Source: Roseiarcus sp963816065
Lineage (GTDB): Bacteria; Pseudomonadota; Alphaproteobacteria; Rhizobiales; Beijerinckiaceae
Direction: 5' to 3'
Length of the DNA stretch: 64,000 bases
Assembly (NCBI GenBank): GCA_963816065.1
Contig: CAWFJG010000009.1
Coordinates: forward strand, 124,001-188,000
Positions 37,516-46,141 of this stretch are shown here, one piece after another (position 1 is the first letter of the stretch; the number at the start of each line of letters is the position of its first letter). The translations under genes and the position numbers were made by a program. Under the pieces are notes generated by a model. The model was not told where the DNA came from. It was given only the letters and a program-made list of their open reading frames with translations, and did not search any database.

Positions 37516-40500
37516 ATGCGAATTGTCACCTACCGCGAGCTGAACCCCGGCCGCTTCGTCAAACCGCTCGAACGCCTGCGCACGGCGCTCGGCCGCGGCG
37601 ATTTCGCCGCCGCGGGGCTCAAGAAGCTCGCCCCGACGCCCTATTGGCGCGCCAAGCTCGGCGACGACGCGCGCCTCCTCGTGCAGTTCGTCCCCTACAA
37701 CGGAGAGACCGTCTGCCTGTTTCTCGAGGTTATCCACAATCACGCCTACGAGAAGTCGCGCTTCCTGCGCGGCGCGCCGGTCGATCGCGACAAGATCGAG
37801 GCCGGCCCGGACGATGGCGCGCCTCAGCCGGAGCAGACGGCGCGCGCCGGCTGGGAGCTCAAGTGGTTGCCGCCGGAGGCGGTGGAATTCGACCTCCTCG
37901 ACAAGCCGATCGTTCTCGACGCCGCCCAGGAGGCGGTGCGCGGCCGCGCGCCGCCGCTCGTCGTCATCGGCCCGGCGGGCTCGGGCAAGACGGCGGTGAC
38001 GCTCGCCAAGATGCGCGAGGCGACGGGAGAGGTCCTCTATGTGACGCTCTCGGCCTATCTCGCGCAAACGGCGCGCCGGCTCTACGGCGCGCACGGCTAC
38101 GAGAACCCGCGCCAGAACGCCGAGTTCATGAGCTTTCGCGAATTCGTCGACACGATCGCCGTCCCGGAGGGCGAGGAGGTCCGCTTCTCGACCTTTCGCG
38201 CCTGGCTCGAGCGCCGGCGGGGCGGCCTCAAGGGGGATTTGCGCCAGGCCGACGCGCACGCGCTGTTCGAGGAATTCCGCGGCGTGCTCGGCGCCCCCGC
38301 GAGCGGCGCGCTGACGGAGGCCGAATATCAGGCGCTCGGCGTCCGGCAATCGCTCTATCCGGCCGGAGACGGGCGCGCGGCCGTGCACGACCTGTTCCAG
38401 AAATACCGGGCCTGGCTGAACGACGAGAAGCTGTTCGACTTGAACCTCGTCTCGCACGCCTGGCGCGCCAAGGCCGAGGCGCGCTACGATTTCGTCGTCG
38501 TCGACGAGGTGCAGGATTTCACCAACGCCGAGCTCGCGCTCATCCTCGATACGCTCAAGACCAAGCCGCATTTCCTGTTGTGCGGCGATTCGCACCAGAT
38601 CGTGCATCCGAACTTCTTTTCCTGGGCGTCGGTGCGGGCGCTGTTCTGGCGAACGGACATGGCGGCCGAGGACGCGCCCGCCGCGCGCGAAATCTCCGTC
38701 CTGCAGACGAATTTCCGCAACACCGAGGCCGTCACCGGCCTCGCCAACCGTCTCCTGAAGATCAAGCAGGCGCGCTTCGGCTCGGTCGACCGCGAGAGCA
38801 ATTTCCTCGTCCGGTGCGCCTCGAGCGCGGCGGGCGCGGCGCAATTGCTCAAGGGCGACGACAAGGCCTTGCGCCCGCTGAACGCCGCCTCGCGGGCGTC
38901 CGTCCGCTACGCCGTGATCGTGCTGCGCGACGAGGACAAGCCGGCCGCGCGCGCCCATTTCGCCACGCCGCTGATCTTCTCGGTCCACGAGGCCAAGGGC
39001 CTCGAATATCCGAACGTCATCCTGTTCCAGATGATCTCGGGCAACCGCGGGTCTTTCGCCGAGGTCTGTCGCGACGTCGCGCCGGGCGACCTCGAAGGCG
39101 AGTCGCTCGACTTCCGCCGCGCCAGAGACAAGACCGACAAGTCGCTGGAAATCCACAAATTCTACGTCAACGCGCTCTATGTCGCGATGACTCGCGCCGT
39201 CGAGGGCCTGACGATCGTCGAATCCGACGTCCAGCACCCGCTGTTGCGTCTGCTCGGTCTCGAGGAGATCGCGGACGTCGCGCCGGCGACCGCTGCGGCC
39301 TCGAGCAAGGACGAGTGGGCGCAGGAGGCCCGCAAGCTCGAACTGCAGGGCAAGCGGGAGCAAGCGCGCGCGATCCGCGAGACGTTTCTCGCCGCCAGGC
39401 CGACGCCCTGGACGCCCTGGTCGCTGCAGACCTTTCGGGAATGGACGCCCAAGGCGCTCGATCCGAGGAATCCGTCGGCCAAGACCAAGCAGGCCGTGCT
39501 CGATTACGCGCTGTGGCACGGACAGGGCGCCTATGTCGAAAGGCTCGCCGATGCGAGTTTCGCGCCGGCCCTGGCGCTGACCCATCGCGGGCATCTGCTC
39601 GCCCGCGTCGCCCGGGTCCCGCACGACGGCAAGCTTGTCGAGCTCGCCAAGATCCCCGGATTTTCGGACGATCCGCGCAACCCGATGGGCCGCGCGACGC
39701 GCGCGGCGGCGGCGGTGCGCGAGCGGCAGTTGCGGCCCTATCTCGAACGATCGACGAAGCCGGTCCTGCAGGATTGCGACCTCTACGGCGTCGACCACAA
39801 GACCTATTGCGGCGCGACCCCGCTGATGCTCGCCGCGCGCGCCGCAAACCTGGCGCTGATCGACGCCCTCCTCGCCCGCGGCGCCGATCCGGAGTGCGTC
39901 GACGACTACGGGCACACCGCCTGGATGGGCGCGCTGAACCGCGCCATCGACGACGAGGCCTTCGCCCGCGCCGATCTTGCGGACGTGTTCGAGCGCCTGG
40001 GGCCGCAAACTCTCGACGTTCACACGGACGGGCGGCTCGTTCGTCTCGAGCGCGGTCAGGGCGAATTCTGGCCGCTCGGCCTGATGCTCGCCGGCCTCAA
40101 GACCCATTGCGGCGGACTCCCCGTCCGGCCGCTCGGGCCCTACCGATACACGCAGGGCTTCTTTGCCGACGGCCTCATGCAGACGCTCGACCGTCTGCCG
40201 GAGCGCCTCTGGCCGAAGGCGCGCCGCCGCAAGGAATACCTCAATTCCGTGCTGGCGCGGGCGGAGGTCGACTCCGGCTACCGCCCGGCCCGCAAGCTCT
40301 GGAAGCGTCGCAGCATGGGCTATTACATGCCGGCGCCCGACATGAGGCTCAGACGCATAACCGCGGATGGCGAAGCCTGGCTCCCGATCGCCGAGGCCCT
40401 CGTGCTGACGGAGGTCGACGACGGCGGATCGCGCTGGTTGTTCGATGGGTACGGCCTGCCCGAGGACGCGTCCGCATCGGCCGCCGTCGCGGCGCAATGA
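37516..40500 (+). CDS. RelE-like / SF1 helicase / ankyrin fusion protein
   Basis: An intact 994-residue protein. Residues 1-85 resemble a RelE/ParE-type fold (basic YWRAKLGDDARLLVQF, then VCLFLEVIHNHAYEK, parallel to the true toxin at 44492). Residues about 140-570 are a UvrD/Rep-type helicase: Walker A GPAGSGKTAVT near 152, Walker B VVVDEVQDFTNAE near 328, GDSHQIVH, LQTNFRNTEAVTGLANRLL, VHEAKGLEYPNVILF near 490 and YVAMTRAVEGLTIV near 555. Near 763-815 ankyrin repeats follow (TPLMLAARAANLALIDALLA, RGADPECVDDYGHTAWMGAL). The C-terminal 180 residues are unassigned. ATG 37516 is preferred to TTG 37498. It may act in defence or RNA/DNA surveillance; this is inference. Confidence 0.8.
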   Translation: MRIVTYRELNPGRFVKPLERLRTALGRGDFAAAGLKKLAPTPYWRAKLGDDARLLVQFVPYNGETVCLFLEVIHNHAYEKSRFLRGAPVDRDKIEAGPDDGAPQPEQTARAGWELKWLPPEAVEFDLLDKPIVLDAAQEAVRGRAPPLVVIGPAGSGKTAVTLAKMREATGEVLYVTLSAYLAQTARRLYGAHGYENPRQNAEFMSFREFVDTIAVPEGEEVRFSTFRAWLERRRGGLKGDLRQADAHALFEEFRGVLGAPASGALTEAEYQALGVRQSLYPAGDGRAAVHDLFQKYRAWLNDEKLFDLNLVSHAWRAKAEARYDFVVVDEVQDFTNAELALILDTLKTKPHFLLCGDSHQIVHPNFFSWASVRALFWRTDMAAEDAPAAREISVLQTNFRNTEAVTGLANRLLKIKQARFGSVDRESNFLVRCASSAAGAAQLLKGDDKALRPLNAASRASVRYAVIVLRDEDKPAARAHFATPLIFSVHEAKGLEYPNVILFQMISGNRGSFAEVCRDVAPGDLEGESLDFRRARDKTDKSLEIHKFYVNALYVAMTRAVEGLTIVESDVQHPLLRLLGLEEIADVAPATAAASSKDEWAQEARKLELQGKREQARAIRETFLAARPTPWTPWSLQTFREWTPKALDPRNPSAKTKQAVLDYALWHGQGAYVERLADASFAPALALTHRGHLLARVARVPHDGKLVELAKIPGFSDDPRNPMGRATRAAAAVRERQLRPYLERSTKPVLQDCDLYGVDHKTYCGATPLMLAARAANLALIDALLARGADPECVDDYGHTAWMGALNRAIDDEAFARADLADVFERLGPQTLDVHTDGRLVRLERGQGEFWPLGLMLAGLKTHCGGLPVRPLGPYRYTQGFFADGLMQTLDRLPERLWPKARRRKEYLNSVLARAEVDSGYRPARKLWKRRSMGYYMPAPDMRLRRITADGEAWLPIAEALVLTEVDDGGSRWLFDGYGLPEDASASAAVAAQ

Positions 40501-40959
40501 GGGCGAGATGGATTTGCAACGCCGGTCGCTTCGAAAGCCAAGGCTCAATTCGCTTTCGTTAGCCGCCATATAGAGGCCGGTATTTGCGCTTCGCGGGTTC
40601 AGGCGCTGTACGACATGCGCCGCCCCGACCAGATCAAGCCCGTCGAGGCGCGGCGGCTCTCGTCGCACCGGCGCCATGGATCAAGGTTCGCCTGCGCCGC
40701 CCCTTCTCGGTGGGCGCGTCCCACAATCCGCGAGGCGCGCTGCGAATGGAAGCGGAGCGGGCCGCGAATTTGGTCCCGCACGCAACCCATGCCGAAGCAT
40801 ACGATCCCGCTCGATGACCTCCGCGCCGATCAGCGAGCAGACCGCGCCAGCCGGCCCCGGACGCCCGCGATTGTGTATGGCGCTTTCATGACGATCCGTG
40901 CCAACCTCGAGGACGAGGCGGCTTCGGGGGCGAAGTCGACAGCGACAAGCGAGGTCCAG
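40501..40959. other. Spacer before the permease, nothing recognised
   Basis: The permease frame stays open back to 40615, but the upstream part is Arg/Ser-rich and codes no recognisable domain, so it is treated as non-coding. No convincing promoter, RNA or hairpin was seen. Confidence 0.4.
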
Positions 40960-42438
40960 ATGACAGACCAGGCTTTGACTCCCAGTCCGCTCCCCCAGGG
41001 TCTGATGACGCGGAAACCTCTCGCCGACATCATCTCCGAAGGCGAGGGCCATGCGCTCGGCAAGACCCTCGGTCCGGTCAGCCTCACGGCGCTCGGGATC
41101 GGCTGCATCATCGGCGCCGGCATCTTCGTTCTCACCGGCACTGCGGCGGCGCGCTATGCGGGGCCGGGCATCATGCTGTCGTTCGTGATCGGCGGCATAG
41201 CCTGCGCCTTTGTCGGCCTCTGCTACGCCGAACTTGCCGCGCTGCTGCCGGTCGCAGGCAGCACCTACACCTATACCTACGCTACGCTCGGCGAGATTTT
41301 TGCCTGGGTCATCGGCTGGGATCTCATCCTCGAATACGCCATGGGCGCCTCGACCGTGGCGGTCGGCTGGTCGGGCTACATCGCGTCGCTGTTGCGCAAT
41401 TTCGGCATCTATATTCCGCCCCAGTACGCCGCCGCGCCGTGGACTGAGGCCAAGCTGCCGGATGGAACCCCGATCGAGGGAATCGTCAACATTCCCGCGG
41501 CCGTTATAGTCCTGGCCCTGACCGCGATGCTGATCGGCGGCACCAAGGAATTGGCCCGGCTCAACAACATCATGGTTGCGGTCAAGCTGTTCGTCGTGGT
41601 CGCCTTCATCCTGCTCGGCGCGGCCTACGTGACCTCCGCCAACTGGCGCCCGCTCATCCCGGCCAACACCGGCGAGTTCGGCCATTTCGGCTGGACGGGC
41701 GTGGTGCGCGGCGCCTCGGTCGTGTTCTTCGCCTTCATCGGCTTCGACGCCGTCTCGACCGCCGCACAGGAAGCGAAACTGCCGCAGCGCGACATGCCGA
41801 TCGGCATTCTCGGCTCGCTGGTGATCTGCACGATCCTCTATGTGCTGGTGGCGGCCGTGGTGACGGGCCTGGTGCCCTACACCGAGCTCAACGTCCCGGA
41901 CCCGATCGCCAAGGCCGTCGACGTCATCGGCATGACCTGGTTCTCGGTGCTGATCAAGATTGGCGCGCTGGCGGGCTTGACGACGGTCATCCTGGTTTTG
42001 CTCTACGGGCAGAGCCGCGTCTTCTTCACCATCGCCAAGGACGGCCTTCTGCCAAAGATGTTCTCGGAGGTGCATCCGACGCTCGGCACGCCCTACAAGA
42101 GCCAATTCCTGATCGGAATCGTCGTCGCCATCGTGGCGGCGCTCACCCCGATCGACGTGCTCGGCGAGATGGTCAGCATCGGCACCTTGTTCGCCTTCGC
42201 GCTGGTCTGCGGCGCCGTGGTTTATCTGCGCAGGAGCGACGCGGACATCTTCCGGCCGTTCCGCACGCCCGCCGTGCCGTGGGTGCCGAGCCTGGGCATC
42301 GCGTTCTCGCTGTTGCTGATGGTGTTCCTGCCCTGGGCGACGTGGCTCCGGCTGATCGTCTGGCTGGCGATCGGCCTCGTGATCTACTTCGCCTATGGGC
42401 GCTCGCACTCGGTGCTCATGAACGGCGAGAGGCGCTGA
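40960..42438 (+). CDS. APC-family amino-acid permease (cationic amino-acid transporter type)
   Basis: A 492-residue inner-membrane transporter with about 12-14 helices. The first helix is TALGIGCIIGAGIFVLTGTA, containing the GxG substrate-binding break. ELAALLPVAGSTYTYTYATL and FFAFIGFDAVSTAAQEAKLP are CAT-subfamily signatures, as is LYGQSRVFFTIAKDGLLP. It probably imports arginine, lysine or another amino acid, or exchanges one. The ATG at 40960 with GAGG upstream gives the family length; longer N-termini from 40615 are unlikely. The frame is intact. Confidence 0.9.
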   Translation: MTDQALTPSPLPQGLMTRKPLADIISEGEGHALGKTLGPVSLTALGIGCIIGAGIFVLTGTAAARYAGPGIMLSFVIGGIACAFVGLCYAELAALLPVAGSTYTYTYATLGEIFAWVIGWDLILEYAMGASTVAVGWSGYIASLLRNFGIYIPPQYAAAPWTEAKLPDGTPIEGIVNIPAAVIVLALTAMLIGGTKELARLNNIMVAVKLFVVVAFILLGAAYVTSANWRPLIPANTGEFGHFGWTGVVRGASVVFFAFIGFDAVSTAAQEAKLPQRDMPIGILGSLVICTILYVLVAAVVTGLVPYTELNVPDPIAKAVDVIGMTWFSVLIKIGALAGLTTVILVLLYGQSRVFFTIAKDGLLPKMFSEVHPTLGTPYKSQFLIGIVVAIVAALTPIDVLGEMVSIGTLFAFALVCGAVVYLRRSDADIFRPFRTPAVPWVPSLGIAFSLLLMVFLPWATWLRLIVWLAIGLVIYFAYGRSHSVLMNGERR

Positions 42439-42786
42439 GCGGCGCCGACCGCCGGCCCCGCTTCGTCTGCATGCGGGAGCAGGTCGGCCGGGTCGGCGAA
42501 CGAGGCCGCCGGCGACCCGAGATCGCGCGACCGGATCCGCGCATTCGGACCGGGTCCGTGGCGCGGCCCACTCATGCATGCGTCCAGCCCCATGGCGCCG
42601 CCGTTCGGCGCCGGGATCTGCGTGATCAGCGCGAAGTGAGACTCCCGAGACCGGGTGAACGTTGCCGACTTTGGCGCCGGACGAGCCGCGCGCAGCAAAA
42701 GCCCGAGCTTGCCAATCGAGCCGTGTGACGGCAATAGACGCCCAGAAGGGTGTATGCCGGACGATTCTCCGGTCGGGCAAAGGGAC
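42439..42786. other. Intergenic, nothing recognised
   Basis: GC-rich spacer between the permease and the L,D-transpeptidase paralogue. The latter's frame is open from 42655, but only the part from 42754 or 42787 looks protein-like. No RNA or repeat was seen. Confidence 0.4.
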
Positions 42787-43515
42787 ATGGGAAACTCCGA
42801 TATCATGATCATGGAACGCGGAATTGCCGATGCGTGCGCGAGGAACGAGGAGGCTTTGCCTGGGCTTCGGTCGAGGCTTCTCAACCGCCGGTCGTTTCTG
42901 ATGGGCTCCGCCGTCAGTCTCGGCGCGTTGGGCCTGGCCGGTTGCGCCTCAACCGACGACTTGCTCCGCGCCGAGGCGGCGAAGGACTACGGGCCGGCGC
43001 CCAACGAGAAGTTCCCGATCCCGGCGGTCGATATCAGCAAGATGGATCCGAAATTCTTTCGCCAGATCGTGCCCTACGACAGCGATGAAGCGCCCGGCAC
43101 GATCATCATCGATCCCAAAAATCATTATCTGTACCGCATCGAGGGCGACGGAAAAGCCACTCGCTACGGCGCCAATGTCAGCCGCCCCGAGTTCCTGTGG
43201 AGCGGCGAGGCCTATGTCGGGCGCAAGGCGGAATGGCCCACCTGGACGCCGCCCAAGGAAATGATCCAACGCCAGCCCGAGGCGGGCAAATATGCCCGCG
43301 GCATGCCGGGAGGTCTCGACAATCCGCTCGGCGCCCGCACGCTCTACCTGTACCAAAACGACAAGTACACGCTCTACACGATCTATAGCACCAGCGATCC
43401 CGACTCGATCGGCGACGGCGTTACGAGCGGCTGTACCGGCCTCCTCAGTCAGGACATGCTCGACCTCTATCCACGAACGCCCGTCAAGACGAAGGTGGTC
43501 ATGCTGCCGGCGTAA
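42787..43515 (+). CDS. Divergent YkuD-domain lipoprotein, probable inactive L,D-transpeptidase
   Basis: A 242-residue exported protein. The leader has NRRSFLMGSAVSLGALGLAG and a lipobox LAGC, so it may be Tat-exported and lipid-anchored. The rest aligns closely with the active enzyme at 6047: AYVGRKAEWPTWTPPKEMI and GGLDNPLGARTLYLYQNDKY. The active-site segment reads IYSTSDPDSIGDG then TSGCTGLL: the His-Gly of IHGT is replaced by Tyr-Ser and the Arg after GCI by Gly. Cys is kept. It may be a binding or regulatory protein. Start could be 42754 or 42787 (AAGGG upstream favours the latter). Confidence 0.85.
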   Translation: MGNSDIMIMERGIADACARNEEALPGLRSRLLNRRSFLMGSAVSLGALGLAGCASTDDLLRAEAAKDYGPAPNEKFPIPAVDISKMDPKFFRQIVPYDSDEAPGTIIIDPKNHYLYRIEGDGKATRYGANVSRPEFLWSGEAYVGRKAEWPTWTPPKEMIQRQPEAGKYARGMPGGLDNPLGARTLYLYQNDKYTLYTIYSTSDPDSIGDGVTSGCTGLLSQDMLDLYPRTPVKTKVVMLPA

Positions 43516-43628
43516 GCATCGACGCCAGCCGCCAGTTCAGGGGCGCCGCAATCCGAGCATTCCAGTGAGGCGCCAATCGCGACCCGGGCTCGCCTCAAGC
43601 GGTGGAACGGATCGCGTGTCCCGGACGG

Positions 43629-44321
43629 TCAGGAACCCAATTTGTATGCGTCAGGATTGCGCGCATAAGCCTCGGCGCACAGCGTCGAGCAGAACCATTT
43701 CTCTCCGTCCGCTTTTTGGTAGGCATTCAGCGCCGCATGCATCTTGCAGACGGGATCGATCCAAGCGGGATCAGCGCGGGGCGCGACCGCGATCGAAAAG
43801 ACTCTCATCGGCGTCGATATGGATCGGATCTGGCGAAGTCCTCGATCTTCGACGGCGACGCCGGCAGCCCTCGCAGCTACCGCCATTGGCTCGCTGGTGA
43901 GAAGCTCACCGGGGCCCGCCAGCGTTGCCAGCCTCGACGCTATGTTGACCGTCGAGCCGAAGACGTCGCCGCCGCGACGAAGGACCGTTCCGCTATGAAT
44001 ACCCGTTCTCGTCAGCGGAATTCGGCGCTCCGCGCGACACCGGCTCAGAAGATCGCCTAACAACGACAGCGCGGTGGGACAATCATCGAAGGCGAGCATC
44101 ACCTCATCGCCAATCCATTTGATGGGCGCAGTGGCGCCCAGGCTCTCGTGGACGATATTCTCGAATACATTCAGCATCGCCAGCGCAAGTTCGTCGCCAT
44201 AGACGTCGGTGGAGGCGCTGAAGCCCGCGAGATCGATGAAAGCAATCACGGCCTCTGAATGTGAATGATCCACGCCGCCTCCTCCACAAATTTCTATCGC
44301 TTTCTTCCGGCGCGTCGCCAT
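43629..44321 (-). CDS. Class III adenylate/guanylate cyclase domain with a C-terminal YHS domain
   Basis: A 230-residue cytoplasmic protein. Residues about 24-185 form a class III nucleotide cyclase: AFIDLAGFSASTDV (metal Asp30), WIGDEVMLAFDDC (Asp72) and GIHSGTVLRRGGDVFGSTVN with IASRLA. Residues about 190-230 form a YHS/TRASH-like metal-binding domain: DPVCKM, EKWFCSTLCAEAY. No membrane helix. The pairing suggests a cyclase controlled by metal or redox through its cysteines; that is inference. It lacks a long sensor domain, and no receptor gene is adjacent. The start ATG at 44321 has GGGAG upstream. Confidence 0.85.
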   Translation of the reverse strand: MATRRKKAIEICGGGGVDHSHSEAVIAFIDLAGFSASTDVYGDELALAMLNVFENIVHESLGATAPIKWIGDEVMLAFDDCPTALSLLGDLLSRCRAERRIPLTRTGIHSGTVLRRGGDVFGSTVNIASRLATLAGPGELLTSEPMAVAARAAGVAVEDRGLRQIRSISTPMRVFSIAVAPRADPAWIDPVCKMHAALNAYQKADGEKWFCSTLCAEAYARNPDAYKLGS

Positions 44322-44441
44322 TCATTGCGCGCTCCCCCTTCTATCTCGAGAACGCACACAAGACTGGATGAGATGACGGCCCCGCCGCTGCAGCCGAGTT
44401 TGGCCCGGCGCACAGTGGCTCGCCGGTAAAGCAATCAAGAT

Positions 44442-44490
44442 AGCGATATTATCGCTTGACTTGCGGCATCTTATTAGCGATATTATCGCT
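44442..44490 (+). promoter_or_regulatory. Toxin-antitoxin promoter with two AGCGATATTATCGCT operators
   Basis: Two identical 15-base palindromes, AGCGATATTATCGCT, lie at 44442-44456 and 44476-44490, with centres 34 bases apart (about three helical turns). TTGACT (44456-44461) and GATATT (44479-44484) form a promoter with a 17-base spacer, overlapped by the two operators. The toxin GTG is two bases after the second palindrome. This suits autoregulation by the HTH antitoxin. Confidence 0.8.
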
Positions 44491-44491
44491 C

Positions 44492-44743
44492 GTGAAAACG
44501 ATCATCCTGACGCTGAGCGCCGCGAAGGATCTCGATGCCCTTCCCCGCGACGCTCGCGAGCGGGTCGAAGCCGGGCTTCATCGCTATGCCCTGACAGGCC
44601 AGGGCGACGTAAGGGCCCTTCAAGGCCGTGACGGTTACCGGCTTCGCATCGGCGGCTACCGGGTGATTTTCGACGAGGATGCGGCCACGATCCTGGCGAT
44701 CTACATCGGCCACCGGACCACCTCGACCTACATGAGGAGCTAA
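44492..44743 (+). CDS. RelE/ParE-family toxin (possibly leaderless)
   Basis: An 83-residue toxin. RelE-class features: AAKDLDALPRDARERVEAGL helix pair, VRALQGRDGYRLRIGGYRVIF beta core, and the C-terminal AIYIGHRTTSTY, with Arg, Tyr and His residues typical of ribosome-dependent mRNA cleavage (or gyrase inhibition for ParE; the two are not separable here). The start is GTG at 44492, immediately after the second operator; no ribosome site precedes it, so the transcript may be leaderless. Toxin comes first and antitoxin follows four bases later, the HigBA-type gene order. Confidence 0.88.
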   Translation: MKTIILTLSAAKDLDALPRDARERVEAGLHRYALTGQGDVRALQGRDGYRLRIGGYRVIFDEDAATILAIYIGHRTTSTYMRS

Positions 44744-44747
44744 GGTT

Positions 44748-45131
44748 ATGAGCGCACCCCAAATCATTCGGACTCCCGGTGGCGAAGAGTTGGTCGTGTT
44801 ACCCCGGGCCGAATATGAGGCGCTCCTTGAGCGCGCCGATCATGAGACCGAGGATGCCGATGACGTTGCCATCTATGATGCTCGGAAGGCCGAATTGGCC
44901 GCCGGCGGCGGCATACTGCCGCCAGAGGTTAGTGCAGCAATTCTTCGAGGCGACAGTCGGCTGAAAGCCATCCGGAAGTGGCGCGACGAAACGCAGATGC
45001 ATTTGGAGTTCAAGACAGGTATCGGTCAGGGCTATTTGTCCGATCTAGAAAGTGGGCGCCGCACGGGAACTCCTGAAACGATCGCAAAGCTCGCGGAAGC
45101 TTTGAACGTGCCGGTGGACTGGCTTTCGTAA
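44748..45131 (+). CDS. Antitoxin with N-terminal Phd-like region and C-terminal Xre HTH
   Basis: A 127-residue antitoxin. N-terminus has EELVVLPRAEYEALLERADH, a pattern shared with Phd/YefM-type antitoxins, an acidic linker (ETEDADD), then a Xre/Cro HTH: HLEFKTGIGQGYLSDLESGR, RTGTPETIAKLAEALNVPVD. It should neutralise the RelE-like toxin and bind the two palindromes upstream. ATG at 44748 is four bases after the toxin stop, with TAAGG in front. Both genes are intact. The region is flanked by insertion debris, consistent with mobility of the pair. Confidence 0.88.
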   Translation: MSAPQIIRTPGGEELVVLPRAEYEALLERADHETEDADDVAIYDARKAELAAGGGILPPEVSAAILRGDSRLKAIRKWRDETQMHLEFKTGIGQGYLSDLESGRRTGTPETIAKLAEALNVPVDWLS

Positions 45132-45170
45132 ACTTTAGTGTTGGCCGCTCGTCATAGGGCTACCGCGTAG

Positions 45171-45306
45171 ACGTAGTGCTCATCATCGTCGGTCGCGGCC
45201 CGATCGAGGCGTTGCCCACGGGCTTGGGCAAGGTCGACCATCTGCTGGCGGACACAGGATATTTCAGCGCGGGCAACGTGGCCGCCTGCGAGAAGGGATT
45301 ACGGTG
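45171..45306 (+). pseudogene. Transposase fragment
   Basis: The reading VVLIIVGRGPIEALPTGLGK continues with VDHLLADTGYFSAGNVAACE and stops at 45306. LLADTGYFSAGNV is the DDE-motif segment (Asp followed by GY-S) of IS4/IS1182-type transposases. Nothing of the N- or C-terminal parts remains, so this is insertion-sequence debris. Confidence 0.6.
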
Positions 45307-45468
45307 ACACGACCGTCGGGATTACGGATTACGGTGACACGAACGTCTTTACCAAACTCCAGCTCCGACATCTCCTCGCCAAATCGCGGGCCTAAAGGAG
45401 AGCACAGCCGCTCGTCAAAAATGGATTGTTGCGGGGTTCACTGAAACGCATTGGGCGCGTCACCGTAA
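45299..45468. repeat. TTACGGTGAC repeats, direct and inverted
   Basis: TTACGGTGAC occurs at 45299-45308 and 45329-45338 in the same orientation, each in a larger GGATTACGGTGACACGA unit, and inverted at 45459-45468 (GTCACCGTAA). The 45329-45468 segment is thus flanked by inverted copies and could be a small non-autonomous element or the ends of a lost IS. No coding region within it is recognised. Confidence 0.5.
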
Positions 45469-45638
45469 CGGCAGCAGCGTGCAGAGGAGTGAGCCGCCGG
45501 CCTTCACGACTCCGGGATCATCCTCCTCCCTCTGCAGGCTCGCCGTCCTGGGGGTCTCGGTCCCGGGTCGGCGGCCATCCCCCATGATGATCGCGAGCCG
45601 TCTGGCGACGCCGTCGGCCTTTGTCGCGCGACCGGCTC

Positions 45639-45821
45639 TTAGCGCCCGCCGCCGCGCCCGGTGTTGTTCTGTGCGTAGCTGAAGGGATCGTAAGGATTGG
45701 TGTCCGAGTAATGACCGGCGAAGACCTGGGAGGCCGGCTGCGACGAGGATTTCACCTCAGGATTGGCGTTGCAGCCGGAGAGCCAGAGCAGCGCAACCGC
45801 CAGGATGATCGAGATCCGCAT
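45639..45821 (-). CDS. Small lipoprotein
   Basis: A 60-residue exported lipoprotein: signal MRISIILAVALLWLSGCNAN with lipobox LSGC, then a short polar mature part (VKSSSQPASQVFAGHYSDTN). GGAGG is five bases before the ATG at 45821, good evidence for translation. The protein is mainly Ser/Asn/Gln-rich, function unknown. Longer frame to 46211 lacks support and overlaps the insertion debris. Confidence 0.7.
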   Translation of the reverse strand: MRISIILAVALLWLSGCNANPEVKSSSQPASQVFAGHYSDTNPYDPFSYAQNNTGRGGGR

Positions 45822-46141
45822 TCGCGTCCTCCAGTTGAGTGGCGACGAAGGGAACTTCCTGCAGGGGATCGAAGCCGGGAACCTTGCCCGCGCGCGCCCG
45901 CCGCCGTCAGCGCTGGGTATTTCCGTGGCTCCGCTTCGACACGCAATCGGTCCCGACATGCCTGCGTACGCGCGTAAAATACAGTGTCGCCGTAACACTG
46001 ACCGCAACAAGTGGCGTCGCTGGAACGACACCGTTATCGTTTCGGCATCGATAACAGGGCCAAGAGCATGCGGACGGCTGTAAGCTGACAGGCACACCGT
46101 CACGGAGCCGCCAGATCGGAGGATCTCGGGCCCTGTTCGGC

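Noticed and set aside
37096..40677. A 1,193-codon open frame antisense to the helicase fusion
   Set aside because: It is rich in Arg, Val, Asp and Glu in the pattern expected from the reverse of a GC-rich gene, has no ribosome site or domain, and the plus strand has full helicase motifs.
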